64,000 nt of DNA, from contig OOIN01000002.1 of assembly GCA_900323505.1 (NCBI GenBank), positions 1,426,001 to 1,490,000 of the forward strand, given 5' to 3'. Below the pieces are notes generated by a model that worked only from the letters and a program-made list of their open reading frames with translations, searched no databases and was not told the origin of the DNA. Below, one piece after another: positions 10,001 to 19,715 of the stretch (positions are counted from its first letter, which is position 1; each line of letters starts with the position of its first letter). Source of the DNA: Ustilago trichophora. Taxonomy: Eukaryota; Basidiomycota; Ustilaginomycetes; Ustilaginales; Ustilaginaceae. Both the position numbers and the translations under genes were made by a program.

Positions 10001-11809
10001 ACCAAGACGCCACCAAAGCTTGGCACGCAGCTCAGCGGTGGCACCTTCGAACGAGATCGGGTCGATGCGCTCCAAGATGGCTTCCATCTCTTGCTTTGCC
10101 TGCCCCAAATTGCCAATGTTGACGTCGCACCATGCAATCTCGATCCATGCTTCCTGGTCGGGATCCTGACTTAGTGACAGAAGACGCTCGATACGATTCT
10201 TGTAGTCTCCAGCATCGAGGGGTGCAACGATGTTGCGTACCTGGTCGAAGATGGCACGTGCAGATTGCCAGCGAGAGGCGTTTTGCTCGATGTAGGCCTT
10301 GGCCAGGAGCACGTCGATGTCGGAGGGATCAGCCCGAAGGGCACTATCGACCAGGCGAGAGGCACGAGCGTGATGCTGAGGTGGATGCAAGTGTGTCAAT
10401 GCCGACAGGAGAGTCTTGGAAATGCCAATTTTGGACTGTTCGAGATCGACAGCGCTATCGGACTCGATGCGATTGACAACATGAAGGGCAGAACTTGCCA
10501 CCTCGGATGCTGATTGGAAGTCGCGATCGAGCAGATAGAATGTAGCAGCAATGCGGTGGGCAAGAACTGAGTCAGGGCACTCCTCCAAGCCGTCAATCGC
10601 CAAGTTGAGCAAGTCGTCCTGGGTCTTTGGCTGCTCGATCTCGACATCGCTTCGCTTTTCCTCCTCCTTGATCTCACGAAGATACTGTTCGTCTTTGATG
10701 AGCAGCAGATACGATCGGAAGGCTTTGGTACGGCCTGATCGGGGGAAGAGAGTGATGAACTTGCGAATCTGTTCCCATCGCAAATCGGCAAGCGATCCGA
10801 CGGGTCGCCATTCGAGATCAATCTCCCACGCCAATTCGTCGGGCAATCCGATGATGACCATACCTGAAGCGAGCTTGAGGATTTCGTCTCGGAGACTGCG
10901 CTTCGATTCATCTTGCTCCTGCTCAGCCTTTTCTTGCTTCTCCTGCTGGTGGCGGTCCACCGCTGCTGTTCCGGTCGGCGCTGCATCTCTTGCAAGCTGC
11001 TTTGGAGGATATGAAGTCAGCAGACCAAGTCGCTGTCGTAGTAGTTTAGCTTCGACCTCTGTGCGAAGCTCATCTTCCGCTTTGGGATGCGAGAGCACCT
11101 GTTCGTATAGATTGGGAAGTCGCGATGCAGAGTACACTTCGAGACGCACTTCGTTGGTCAGAGCTTCCTTTCCCTTGTTGGCTCCATCGAGACGCATTCT
11201 GCGCTTGTCGGCTTCCTTCTGTATTGTGTCAGCTTCCCATTTTTCTGACAATTCGATCATTTCGAGCAGCGTATTCAGGCTCTTGACGTGAATGGCCATC
11301 TGTATATCGAACGTAGTCGTCTTTTCCGGTTGTGTTTGGTCGGGCACTTCTAGTGTAGACAGGCAGGCGTAGTACTTGGAGTCGGGGAGAAGCAGTTCGA
11401 GCGCGTCGACGACTCTTTTCCTTCCACCTTCCTCACGCTCTAATGCCAACAACCGCTGGAAGGTCTCGGCGCACTTGGTAGCATCACCAGCATCGTTGTA
11501 CAGGTCCAACAGCTTGTATAGCACGTCCCGAAGCTTGTCCCAATTCTTTCTCTGGTCGTAGAACTTTTGCAATCCTTGCCAAGCTAGCATCTGCGTTGGA
11601 TGATCTCGTGTAGCTTTGGTGTAGGCTGCTTCGGACTCATCGAACTTTTCCTGGTTCAACAGCGCAAGGCCGAGAAAAACGTTGGCGTTGTAGTTATCGC
11701 TTTCCGACTCGAGCACGCTGCTTGCGGCTTCCGCAGCGGCCGACCAATCCTTTTTGGCCAACGCATCGCGCGATTGCTTCAGCTTCTGCTTTGCGTAGGC
11801 TGACGACAT
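7079..11809 (-). CDS. SKI3: Superkiller protein 3, TPR scaffold of the Ski complex
   Basis: This encodes 1576 residues as one exon, close to human TTC37/SKI3 (about 1560) and somewhat longer than yeast Ski3. The chain is built of tetratricopeptide repeats. Clear examples start at residue 1 (AKQKLKQSRDALAKKDWSAA, then NYNANVFLGLALLNQEKFDE). Others recur in the C-terminal half, such as SPIGWTSLGLLYLQHGDVEL followed by YGAAWVGQALIAKHFGDHRA. Ski3 is the cytoplasmic scaffold that joins the Ski2 helicase and Ski8 and passes mRNA to the exosome for 3'-to-5' decay. The N-terminal order (TPR pair, DQRKNWDKL linker, LYNDAGDATKCAETFQRLL) fits the family. It ends about 220 bp from the convergent Zn2Cys6 gene and shares a divergent promoter with MET8. 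A poly-Thr/Ser run near residue 1500 is a simple-repeat insertion. Confidence 0.88.
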   Translation of the reverse strand: MSSAYAKQKLKQSRDALAKKDWSAAAEAASSVLESESDNYNANVFLGLALLNQEKFDESEAAYTKATRDHPTQMLAWQGLQKFYDQRKNWDKLRDVLYKLLDLYNDAGDATKCAETFQRLLALEREEGGRKRVVDALELLLPDSKYYACLSTLEVPDQTQPEKTTTFDIQMAIHVKSLNTLLEMIELSEKWEADTIQKEADKRRMRLDGANKGKEALTNEVRLEVYSASRLPNLYEQVLSHPKAEDELRTEVEAKLLRQRLGLLTSYPPKQLARDAAPTGTAAVDRHQQEKQEKAEQEQDESKRSLRDEILKLASGMVIIGLPDELAWEIDLEWRPVGSLADLRWEQIRKFITLFPRSGRTKAFRSYLLLIKDEQYLREIKEEEKRSDVEIEQPKTQDDLLNLAIDGLEECPDSVLAHRIAATFYLLDRDFQSASEVASSALHVVNRIESDSAVDLEQSKIGISKTLLSALTHLHPPQHHARASRLVDSALRADPSDIDVLLAKAYIEQNASRWQSARAIFDQVRNIVAPLDAGDYKNRIERLLSLSQDPDQEAWIEIAWCDVNIGNLGQAKQEMEAILERIDPISFEGATAELRAKLWWRLGRCLWLMDGEYRTDPRHAFTAFITALKRNPAFAPAYTSLGFYYEDVLSPPDLVRSSKCFQKAFELDAREDEAARRLAVGFAEDQEWDLVEVVARRTIEGEGGADAIGGGTAAAVQASRRHLSRNAWAWKAIGNVEIAKKRFEDAILAFQIALRAEPDDQISWQRLGQAYALAGRHVAALKCFAKCLELVEAAGEPEDDGWQARYSIGDVHLELGNFSTAIDTFSDILAVHPDELGVRVALSNAFLLSSRQELVTGYVERAEISVISAIREASHALLKHDRHLRSAWKIVADAVFHLSKFGSLQQAGSLLAKDGSGELSSLLKLAKELETDAKLPSISVVTHEKLRLADGLEVSPFRLLQISVYLYKLRVVLNASDDKVAGSAWADLATALYCASRALLLPSSQPFLSPSDSTSIIEFAEASSAQARLQAIGTIKEALRHEPGQEAYWLLLGNLTFHSSVKLAQHCFVRAIENAPKSPIGWTSLGLLYLQHGDVELANESLIKAQTVDPDYGAAWVGQALIAKHFGDHRASRVLFEHAVSLTEGSVQEADYGLGQAVFDSFQRKDEARVTETTLSNASYAISAYIAKSPSDVDALHLSALISERLGQVDLAIDRITKAATLLEERYEATESADVARQYALAESNLGRIRLAAGDFDGAAGAFEAAIGLLDGGEEKEASSNAADEIDGHVQPSLILAAKIQSQLGLALSRHFTGSHSDALDTIREAITSTKEINARAAVLDLTLQLAKLLWATNGNSGVEEVKEHLFSNIATSEGEPVHVPSILALAVLGLASGDEDLLDAATSELETCLHTTPSQVDEVVRVLVAIKAISNGQTGSVEGLTLLHEVIQTTLNRKDKDMRSLFSLHMTYLSHALHILSSTTTTTTSSSSTTTAESDQILTEEQISQVLAYADLTQDMFVSYAPVFGEIEKQRSKLRLIFARLGKMLGQQVGSRITKGGCAMAAVLAVLDTPFTVVA

Positions 11810-12392
11810 GGCTGCCCGAGCTTAGCTGCGTAGGTGTATTGCAGAGTGACGGACTGGCTGCTTCCGATGGTCGAGTCGCTTCCGTGTGGTATGAAGAAGC
11901 AGCACAAAGTTTACGGAGATGCAAGCCAGCCGTAGTATATGTGATGAGGTGCGATGAGGTGTGATGATGGATCGTGTGTGGGAGATCTGTCATTTCTTCT
12001 TGAAAAGCGTACAGTACCAACTCCTCCACTTTGGACTTTGTCACGCCAACGCTTTTGTCACCGTGCGAACCTGTCTTTCTTCACCTGTCTCCGCATCGAT
12101 TCCCATCTAAGGATCTTTCAAAGCGGTATCCGCACAAGGCAGACATTCTCTGAAGGCTTACAGGATGCCTCGTAGCAAGAAGAAGGGCTCGTAGGGTCAA
12201 GATGAGGAGGTTGTAGTGAAGATGAAATCACGTGACGTGTGGAGCAGCAGCTTTATAAGCCGCTTTTTATGCCGTTTCATATTTCAGCCAGGTGACTCTT
12301 CCAGATAAGGTTGTTGCATCTATCCATATCTTCTGATCCTCCCTGCTCTGCTCTCACAAACCTTCGCACATAGTAAGCCTCGCATCACAATC
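11810..12392. other. Divergent SKI3/MET8 promoter region
   Basis: This 583-bp stretch lies between two divergent start codons. It contains TATAAG at 12254-12259 facing MET8 and a single GTACAGTAC at 12009-12017. I see no gene in it. Confidence 0.5.
12254..12259 (+). promoter_or_regulatory. TATA box of MET8
   Basis: TTTATAAG lies about 135 nt upstream of the MET8 ATG at 12393 and is oriented toward it. Confidence 0.4.
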
Positions 12393-13422
12393 ATGGCTTC
12401 ACGCAACCCGTCCAAGGAGCCCGTCAAGGACGAGGCCGACCGATATCCACGCATCTGCCCCGGCGGCGGTCTTTTGATAGCATGGCAGCTCAAGGGCAAA
12501 AAGGTCCTCATTGTCGGAGGTGGCCCTGTTGCAGCAGGTGAGTAAAGTAGCCAAGAGCCTCGCAAGCATTTGAGTACACAGACAGGTCTGATCAGCTGAT
12601 ATCCTCTCTTCTTACTTCGCTTTCAAATTGTTTTCATGCACAGGTCGACTCGTCAACGTCCTCGACGCGGATGCAGTGCTCGACGTCATGTGCCCCTCTT
12701 CCGGCCTTTGCGCCGAGATGCGCTATCGCATTTACACCGAAGAAGTAGTTTCCAACTATATCGATGCTACCTACGACGAGGCTCACCCCGAGATTCTCGA
12801 CCAGTACGACATGGTCCTTACTGCCATTGACGACATTGAACTCTCCAAGAAGATCTGCTACGAGTGCCGTTCCCGCCGCATACCCGTCAACGTCGCCGAT
12901 GTTCCGCCCGAATGTGATTTCTACTTTGGATCCCTCATCCGTAATGGCCCACTGCAGGTCATGGTCTCCACTGGTGGTCAAGGTCCCAAAATCGCCTCTC
13001 AGACGAGACAAAAGATCCAGGCTGCCATCCCTAAGAATGTCGGCCAGGCCATTTCCAACGTGGGCAAGCTTAGAGCAATGTTAAGGAAGCGAGCACCAAG
13101 TGCAGAAATCGGAGCAAGAAGAATGCGATGGATGATCGAGGTTTGCGAGAAATGGAACTTGGACGAGATTTGCACCATGACAGAGACGGACATGAAGAAG
13201 ATCCTCGATGGTTGGGAGACGGGTCATGTCCCAAGCTACAAAGAGGTCAAGGGTGGGTGCCCCTTCTTGCCCTCGGATATCAGGATGAAGAAGGCCCTCT
13301 TCGGAACATGTCCAGTTGTTGGATACCCAAGTCCGTACCTGACTGGATTTACGGGCTTGTTGTTGGGTGCAGCAGTGTCATCGGCTGTCTTCCTGAGTCG
13401 TGGTTTTTACCGTTCATCATAG
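12393..13422 (+). CDS. MET8: Siroheme synthase Met8 (precorrin-2 dehydrogenase/ferrochelatase)
   Basis: Two exons, 12393-12537 and 12644-13422, encode 307 residues. The 106-nt intron (12538-12643, GTGAGT...CAG) splits a Gly codon in the dinucleotide-binding loop, giving KVLIVGGGPVAAGRLVNVL. Met8 makes siroheme, the cofactor of sulfite reductase, by NAD-dependent oxidation of precorrin-2 followed by iron insertion. The segment VNVADVPPECDFYFGSLI carries the Asp that corresponds to the essential Asp141 of yeast Met8. The helical C-terminal domain (APSAEIGARRMRWMIEVCEK) is also present. After it comes a hydrophobic segment (YLTGFTGLLLGAAVSSAVFL) with a short basic end, which looks like a C-terminal membrane anchor absent from yeast Met8. 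It converges on YCG1. Confidence 0.9.
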
Positions 13423-13623
13423 CCGCCCTGTGTCATGCTTGCCTGTCACGTCTCTTGTACCAATGTCTAATTCTCGTCGCAGCACGCACAGTTATCTCGG
13501 ACGGTCAAACACAAGCTCTGGCTGGTATCTCCGGACTAAGGTAGACACAAGCGTGAAAGAAGGCTGGCTCAATGACAAAGAGTAAACCTGAGAGACAATA
13601 AAAAGCATACTTTACAGTCCGAC

Positions 13624-16600
13624 CTATTCGTCATCCTCTTCGTCCTCGTCGTCGTCCTGCTCCTCATCCTCCTCCTCGTCTTCCTCATCATCGCTGTCTC
13701 CGCGGTGCTTTCGGCCCTTCTTGCTGGCAGCAGCCTCCGAGGATCGAGCTGAAGCCGCGCTCTTGGACGTCGACTTGCGACCGGTCTTGCTAGATGCCTT
13801 GAACGGCCTGTACGCCTCAATGACATCTTCCGGGTTGATGTGAATGGCGTCGAAGAAGGCTTTGAGATCGTGAAACTTGGCAGACGAGTCCAAGTCGATT
13901 CCTTCCAGACCTGCTTCCACTTGCTCAGTGAAGGCTTTGGCGAAAGCCGTCTCGAAGCGGCCGAGCGCATTCTTGGAGACGGTGTCCTGGATCGGATTGA
14001 GCTCCTTGAGGCCTGTGAGCAAGATCAGAATCTCTTGCACCTTGACATCGTCGAGCTCTTCGGGGAGGAAGATCTTGCCAAGCAACTGGCACATGACCTT
14101 GCGCTGGTCCTTGTGATCGAGCGTATACATGGCCTTGATCAGCTCGATGGCCACATCCACGTGAACAGTTTCGTCACGCACCGTGCCGGGCCTCATCATG
14201 ACCTTGTCCGGATCAGTCCAGTCCAGGAGCTGCAGACCGACCTGTGCGGGCGTGACCATCTCCTGGTCCTCATCCTTCTCCTCGTACACCTCTGTGAGTA
14301 CCTGCAGCACCGATACGAATACGCGCTGAAGACGTCGCTGGTTCCAGCCCGAAGAGCCGCAGTAAACGGGCAAGAAGTACGAGAGACACTGTCGAAGCTC
14401 CTGGTTCTCCACGGTCTCTGGAGACATGTAGATGAGCACGAGACTCTTGAGTGCCTCGTCATCATCGACCATGCCGGTAAGCATGAGCTTGGCCATGCCC
14501 TCACAGGCAATACTCTGGATGATGGGATCGTCGTCCTCGAGCAAGCTGAGCAGATAAGAGATGATCTGGCGTTTAGCCATCTCCTCTCCAGCGGGGTTTC
14601 GCGAGCAGAGGTATGGGATACCATGATTGATGAGCAGGTCGAAAACAGCCTGCACAGCGCGCAACTTGATCTGGCCATCAGCGCGCTGGACCTGGTCGAT
14701 GAAAAGAGGGAAGGAATCGAGCGCCAACTTGCGATCAAGCAGACAGCAGAGTGCAAGACACATCAATCCGAGCTCTCTGACCGGAGCATCCTTGGATCGG
14801 ACAGCAGGTGCAATGAGTTGTGGGATCAGACCGTGAAAAGCTGTGTTCTCCTGAAGGGCTCCTACGACTCGCTCCAACATGGCTCGAACGATGGTGAGGC
14901 GTCGGTGCTCGATGGCGAGCGCGTCTTGAGATGGCGAGGACGCTTCCTTGTTCTTGATCGATTTGCGAGGTTTCTTGCGTGCGAGAGGAGTCCCTTCGAC
15001 GCTCATGGTGTCGTCAGGCTCGTCCTCGTCGTATCCGAGCGTCTCGTCTTCATCCTCTCCACCGAGCACCTGCACGATTTCAACGATCATACGCATGAAG
15101 TCTCTTTGGCCGTTGGAGAGCTTGAGCAGCACATCAAGGCAGGTAGGAACAAGGTCCTCAGGAAGCTCGACGTCGGAAATCATGTCACGCACGAGACCAA
15201 ACATCTTGCGTCGACCGATCTCGTCACCGTAGTCGGATGCAAGAGCGATCCCGAGCAGCTGAGAAACGACAAAGGTCTTGTTGCGGATGGTGAAGAGCGC
15301 AATCTCGGCCTCGTCTTCAGGCACAAGAACACTATTGGCTACGACGTTGTACTGTTCAATGAGCTGTACAAGCTCGCCGTACTCCTTCTGAATGCGGAAG
15401 GCCAGAGCGGTGACCATGGGCAGACATTCTTCGAGACGACGGTCGTTCTTAGTGCGCTTGAAGTAGTCGACAAAGACGCGGACCAAGAATGCGGTCGAGG
15501 GAGACAAGTTGGCCCAGAACTCATCTGCATCGAAAGAGACCTGAGCTACGATGGCAGGACGGCTCTCGAAGATACTGAGGAGAGCCGCCTCGATGTGTTT
15601 TGAAGCGACGACATCGAATTGGTTGAGGAAGACGACGAGATCAGATCCGCAGGCATCGAACCAGGCTGTGATGATCTTTTGTGCGGCGCGCTTGACGCTC
15701 GGCTCTCGCTCGCCCATACCGATACGAATAACCTCACCCGCTGCATCGATGTCGAGGCCAAGACGGGAAGGACCCGCCTGAGAAGAGGACGGACCCTCAA
15801 GACCTGCACCCTGCGCCTTGAGAAGCATGGAAAGACTTCCTAGGAAGACACAGCGACGGTTGATGGGATCGACGTCTCGCAGACGTTCCAAGAGCAGCGG
15901 AATGTTTTCCTTGTTGGGGTTAAGGTTGAAGAGTGCCGCTCTACGGACCTCGGCACTCGGATCGAATCGAAGCGTCTCGATGAGTGCCTGTTTGATGTCT
16001 TGCGAGTCTTCATCCTCGTCATCATCGGCCGTCTGGAGTTTGGTGAGGGCAATGACAGCTTGGACACGGACAGGGGACTCCTTGTCCTTGGCACGGTTGA
16101 GGAGGAAGGACTTGAGTGTCTGGAAGAGCTTCTCGTCCACAGCTTCGAGGCCGTTGATGAGGAGAGCGATGCAGCCACAGCAACGTAGTCTGACGTTCTT
16201 GTTCTTGGAGACGGACCCTTTGAGGAGGTGCTTGAGGAGGAGTGAAGTGAATCGGGTGGCCGTGGTATCCTCCTCTTCCTCATCGTCATCTTCCTCGTCC
16301 TCGGCGTCGCCGGCAGCCTCTTTAGCCGCAGCCTTTTCAGCACGGGCCTGCAGACGGAACTGTTCTTGTGCGTAGGTGACGTAGCCGGCGACAAACTTGC
16401 AAATGCGATCTGCGTTGGGGACACCCTTTTTGATGGGCAAGACACGGTCAACACAGCCGACAAAGACTTCGTTGAATGCCTTTTCGCCGATGGGCCTCAC
16501 ACGACCATCCGATGCAGGCTCGATGATGGTAGAGACTTTGAGGTGGATGCGGTGCAGTGAGACGATGTTCTTTCGGTGATTGGCGAGACTGTGCTGAGCT

Positions 16601-16731
16601 TGCTGAAAGATGGGCGGGATGGAGGCGTGCAAGGCGAGGAGCGCAGGATCGGTAATCTCTCTACGTGGTTTCTCGACCGTCGGACGAGGAGCACGACCGC
16701 CCGATGACCTCGACGCAACGGCGACGGGCAT
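13624..16731 (-). CDS. YCG1: Condensin complex subunit 3 (CAP-G/Ycg1), HEAT-repeat protein
   Basis: This is a single exon of 1035 residues, matching the size of fungal condensin subunit 3. The N terminus (IPPIFQQAQHSLANHRKNIV) and the HEAT repeats fit the CAP-G family; examples are LRCCGCIALLINGLEAVDEKL, then VRVQAVIALTKLQ, and later VRRAALFNLNPNKENIPLL. The C-terminal half contains the Cnd3-type domain (VRELGLMCLALCCLLDRKLA, IQSIACEGMAKLMLTGMV). With Brn1 and the Smc2/Smc4 pair it forms condensin, which compacts mitotic chromosomes in the nucleus. The tail after residue 980 is basic (KTGRKSTSKSAAS) and then strongly acidic (SDDEEDEEEDEEQDDD). It shares a divergent promoter with RRP42. An open frame of 587 codons on the opposite strand (13840-15603) is a composition shadow. 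Confidence 0.9.
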   Translation of the reverse strand: MPVAVASRSSGGRAPRPTVEKPRREITDPALLALHASIPPIFQQAQHSLANHRKNIVSLHRIHLKVSTIIEPASDGRVRPIGEKAFNEVFVGCVDRVLPIKKGVPNADRICKFVAGYVTYAQEQFRLQARAEKAAAKEAAGDAEDEEDDDEEEEDTTATRFTSLLLKHLLKGSVSKNKNVRLRCCGCIALLINGLEAVDEKLFQTLKSFLLNRAKDKESPVRVQAVIALTKLQTADDDEDEDSQDIKQALIETLRFDPSAEVRRAALFNLNPNKENIPLLLERLRDVDPINRRCVFLGSLSMLLKAQGAGLEGPSSSQAGPSRLGLDIDAAGEVIRIGMGEREPSVKRAAQKIITAWFDACGSDLVVFLNQFDVVASKHIEAALLSIFESRPAIVAQVSFDADEFWANLSPSTAFLVRVFVDYFKRTKNDRRLEECLPMVTALAFRIQKEYGELVQLIEQYNVVANSVLVPEDEAEIALFTIRNKTFVVSQLLGIALASDYGDEIGRRKMFGLVRDMISDVELPEDLVPTCLDVLLKLSNGQRDFMRMIVEIVQVLGGEDEDETLGYDEDEPDDTMSVEGTPLARKKPRKSIKNKEASSPSQDALAIEHRRLTIVRAMLERVVGALQENTAFHGLIPQLIAPAVRSKDAPVRELGLMCLALCCLLDRKLALDSFPLFIDQVQRADGQIKLRAVQAVFDLLINHGIPYLCSRNPAGEEMAKRQIISYLLSLLEDDDPIIQSIACEGMAKLMLTGMVDDDEALKSLVLIYMSPETVENQELRQCLSYFLPVYCGSSGWNQRRLQRVFVSVLQVLTEVYEEKDEDQEMVTPAQVGLQLLDWTDPDKVMMRPGTVRDETVHVDVAIELIKAMYTLDHKDQRKVMCQLLGKIFLPEELDDVKVQEILILLTGLKELNPIQDTVSKNALGRFETAFAKAFTEQVEAGLEGIDLDSSAKFHDLKAFFDAIHINPEDVIEAYRPFKASSKTGRKSTSKSAASARSSEAAASKKGRKHRGDSDDEEDEEEDEEQDDDEDEEDDE

Positions 16732-17309
16732 GTCGAGTGTGTATTGCTAGCTATAGTGAGTTGGCAGCTGATGGTCGAAGTGACGGATAAAAGTGGATGG
16801 ATGGATGTCGACTCGCAGCACTCAGCTACGATATGATGGTCGTGGTGTTGCAAGTAGACGAGATCGTAGCGATTGGTCTGAGTTACTCTGCAAAATGGCT
16901 GAAGATGGCGTCCGCAGTACTGTAAACCCTGCGCAATCAAAGCTCAGAGCTCAGCCCGCCTTCTCTCCGCTCTCCTTTGCACTCGAAAATCAGCGACGCG
17001 TCTTTGTCTCTCTCTCTCTGATTTTTTGGCATTGCAGAGCGCACTGTTGGGATGCGTATTTTGAAGCAACACCAAGAAAGTTGGCGTGTGTGTGTGTTGG
17101 TCTTTACAAAATTTGGCTGAGGCGTGTCGAAATCCATTCACGTCACGTGCCTCCTCCACTTGACAGGAAATCCACGATTTTTTGCTCGAACAAGCAGTTG
17201 TGAGGATATGCACCTCTTCTATGCTTCTTCCCGCGGCACCCTTCTATCTTGACCTCCTTAGCATCATCATCCCAGCCGCATCTTACACTGACTGCTCATT
17301 CAGCCCAGC
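16732..17309. other. Divergent YCG1/RRP42 promoter region
   Basis: This 578-bp stretch contains a CT-rich tract near 17008, a GT-rich stretch near 17087-17100 and one GCAGTACTGTAAA word at 16914-16926. There is no gene. Confidence 0.45.
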
Positions 17310-18452
17310 ATGGCGCCTCAAGTACTGTCACGATCGCAGGGCGATTTCTTCCTCAGAGGCCTCACCTCGGATCCCCCCCAACGATCCGATGGACGACATC
17401 TTTTGGCATTCCGTTCCCTCGATATCGACACTGGCGTTGCGGCACAAGCCAACGGATCATCTCAGATCACTCTTGGCGGCACAGAAATCTTTTGCGGTAT
17501 CAAGGCAGAAGTCAGGAGCTTTGGTGATGACAGCGATGATGAGGACGAAGAAGCTGAATTCCAAACCCAAGACGAACAGGAGCTGGCCTCGGAAAGCAGA
17601 AAGACCGGCAGGATCAAGTGCTCAGTTGACTACTCACAATCATTGGTCCACTCCTTTGATAGCAAGCTGCTCGACTCTTTATCTGTATCGCTCTCATCCA
17701 TGGTCAACTCGGCCTTCTCCCCAAGATCGTGCCCCTTGCCACTACATCAGCTGCTCATCATTGCCAACGCTAAGCACTGGACAATATACATCGACCTCCT
17801 AGTCAACTCGCTCTCGGGTGGAAATCTCTTCGACGCCGCATTTGCTGCCATCTTTGCCGCATTCTACGATACGCGTGTACCGCAGACCCGCGGTGTTGCT
17901 TTCGAGGCGCCTGCCACACTCGATGAATCGGGCAACGCCGTCCAAGGCGCATTTGCCAACTCGCAAGGCGATCTCGACCAGATGGGTATCAAAGGTCTGC
18001 TCAAAAAGAAGCCCAAAGTTGGCCGAGCCGATACAGCACGAAGCGCATCTGCGTCAGCGTCCAAGGTGGTGGATTTCGAGCTCGAGCACAGCGGCGAGGA
18101 TGGAGTCACCCTAGAAGGACGACAGGATCTTCCGCTCTGCATCACAGTCAACATCCTGCCCAACAGCTACTTGCTGGATGCAGATGTTGACGAGGAGGCT
18201 TGTGTCGGCTCGCGCGTTCAGGTGTTGGCAACACGCTCTTCTAAAGTGATCTCGGTCCGCACCGAAGGCACAGAAGAGATCTCCTTCAAGCGTATCAGTG
18301 AAGCCATTCGAATTGGAAGCGTCCAGGCTGCCAGGTTGGCGGATGCGCTTTTGAACCAACTAGCGAGGTCGAGTGGATTGGACGACGAAGACGGCACAGA
18401 AGATGCGACACCACACGCTTCAGCTCCAGACTCGATGGATGTTGATGCTTGA
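17310..18452 (+). CDS. RRP42: Exosome core subunit Rrp42 (RNase PH-like)
   Basis: This encodes 380 residues in one exon. The start of an RNase PH fold is clear: RSLDIDTGVAAQANGSSQITLGG followed by TEIFCGIKAEV. The later ITVNILPNSYLLDADVDEEA block corresponds to the second half of the fold, where Rrp42/EXOSC7 carries its degenerate active-site region. Rrp42 is a structural, catalytically inactive member of the six-subunit ring of the RNA exosome, acting in nucleus and cytoplasm in rRNA processing and RNA decay. An acidic insertion (GDDSDDEDEEAE, about 75-86) and a Lys/Ser-rich linker (about 225-255) make it longer than the yeast protein (265 aa). SKI3 and an AIR-like gene in the same window also belong to exosome-linked pathways. 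Confidence 0.87.
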   Translation: MAPQVLSRSQGDFFLRGLTSDPPQRSDGRHLLAFRSLDIDTGVAAQANGSSQITLGGTEIFCGIKAEVRSFGDDSDDEDEEAEFQTQDEQELASESRKTGRIKCSVDYSQSLVHSFDSKLLDSLSVSLSSMVNSAFSPRSCPLPLHQLLIIANAKHWTIYIDLLVNSLSGGNLFDAAFAAIFAAFYDTRVPQTRGVAFEAPATLDESGNAVQGAFANSQGDLDQMGIKGLLKKKPKVGRADTARSASASASKVVDFELEHSGEDGVTLEGRQDLPLCITVNILPNSYLLDADVDEEACVGSRVQVLATRSSKVISVRTEGTEEISFKRISEAIRIGSVQAARLADALLNQLARSSGLDDEDGTEDATPHASAPDSMDVDA

Positions 18453-19715
18453 GCACGTCATCACAATCGAACAAACTCAAGCTTGCATTGAACATGAACA
18501 AAGAGTTCACACATGTACTTTTACCATCAATTCTACATTCATCGACACTCGCGGGCAGCTCTGTGACTGCTCTGTGGCTTTTGGAGCCTTCTCGGTTGCA
18601 TCGACCTTGTCAAGATGAGACGGTGACCGAGTATGGCTGTAGAGACCCTGAGACCGCCATGAGGCTGACATTCAACAGGGTCAATTTCTTGAAGGTGAAT
18701 CACAGAGGCGTATCATGGCTGCCAACGACCTTCGCACGGCCCGCACACGGGAAGCACCGTCAGAGAAGTGGCTGCCACTGCTGTCTTGGCCTCGATCCTC
18801 AGAGTAATCAAGACAAGCTTCAAGGTAATTTCTCTCTTCCAAGCTTTCTTCTTTCGACAGTTTGAAGACAACGTCTCACGACTCTGAACTCGACCTTGGA
18901 AAAACGGAAGCTCCGTGCTCGCTATCGGAGCCGCCACCGAACCTGACTTCGGACATGCCCGGTCGGAATCCGCCCAACGAGAGCTGCTCCATTTCAAGCA
19001 TAGGAGCGCCTGGAAGAGGCTCGGCAACATTTCATGCGCCTTTCCAGCCGACGAGAAGTCCGTCGATGATGCATGCTTGACTGTCCTTCCGGTGGAAGGA
19101 ATCGGCAGTCCATTTTTGCAACCATACTTTTAACGAAAAATTGGAAGCTCACTAATTACTGTACTTTCTTTAAAAAAGAAAATCATGTTCAAGAAAAGGC
19201 CAACAAAAATGTGAATTTAGGCTCCGTTTATTTAGCAGGCTTATCAAAATAGAGGATAGGTGAGCAGCGGCTTACAGCCGTGTGTGTCTCTCAAGCCGTT
19301 CGGGAGAGGTTAGCAAAGCACCACTGCAGCATGTCAAGCCAGTGAGTGAGTGAAGGCGGAGCCGCGAGTAGATGCAAGCAGAAGAGAGCGTTCAGTGTGG
19401 AGAAGAGAAAACCGGCTTCAGTGTTTCTCTTACTTACTTTCCCGAGGCGGTGCATCGTGAGTCTTAAAAACTGGGTCTGGCTTGCCCCGTGCGAAATGCG
19501 CAGCTGCTTCGGCTTTGAAACGTCATTTCAGCGAAAGTGAATGAGTAATTCATGCTCTGCGCTCTCTGGAGTTTGGTCGCACCACGAGACACTCGGCTCT
19601 TACCGAAGCACTGAGCGCGAGCACTGTATATAGATTTGTGTCGATTCAATTCGACTATTTCGATCTTTCTGTCCTCACCACCACCTGATCACAGAACAGA
19701 GATCCACCAAACGAA
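18453..19715. other. Intergenic region before the BAR-prephenate dehydratase gene
   Basis: About 1.26 kb. The left half is the RRP42 3' flank. An AT-rich stretch lies around 19135-19215. A TATATAG box at 19627-19633 precedes the next start codon by about 85 nt. Open frames here are short and show no domains. Confidence 0.45.
19627..19633 (+). promoter_or_regulatory. TATA box of the BAR-prephenate dehydratase gene
   Basis: TATATAG about 85 nt upstream of the ATG at 19716. It supports that ATG as the start of the fused frame. Confidence 0.5.

Noticed and set aside
13840..15603. Open frame of 587 codons on the + strand
   Set aside because: It lies entirely opposite YCG1, has no recognisable domain and reflects the codon bias of the real gene.
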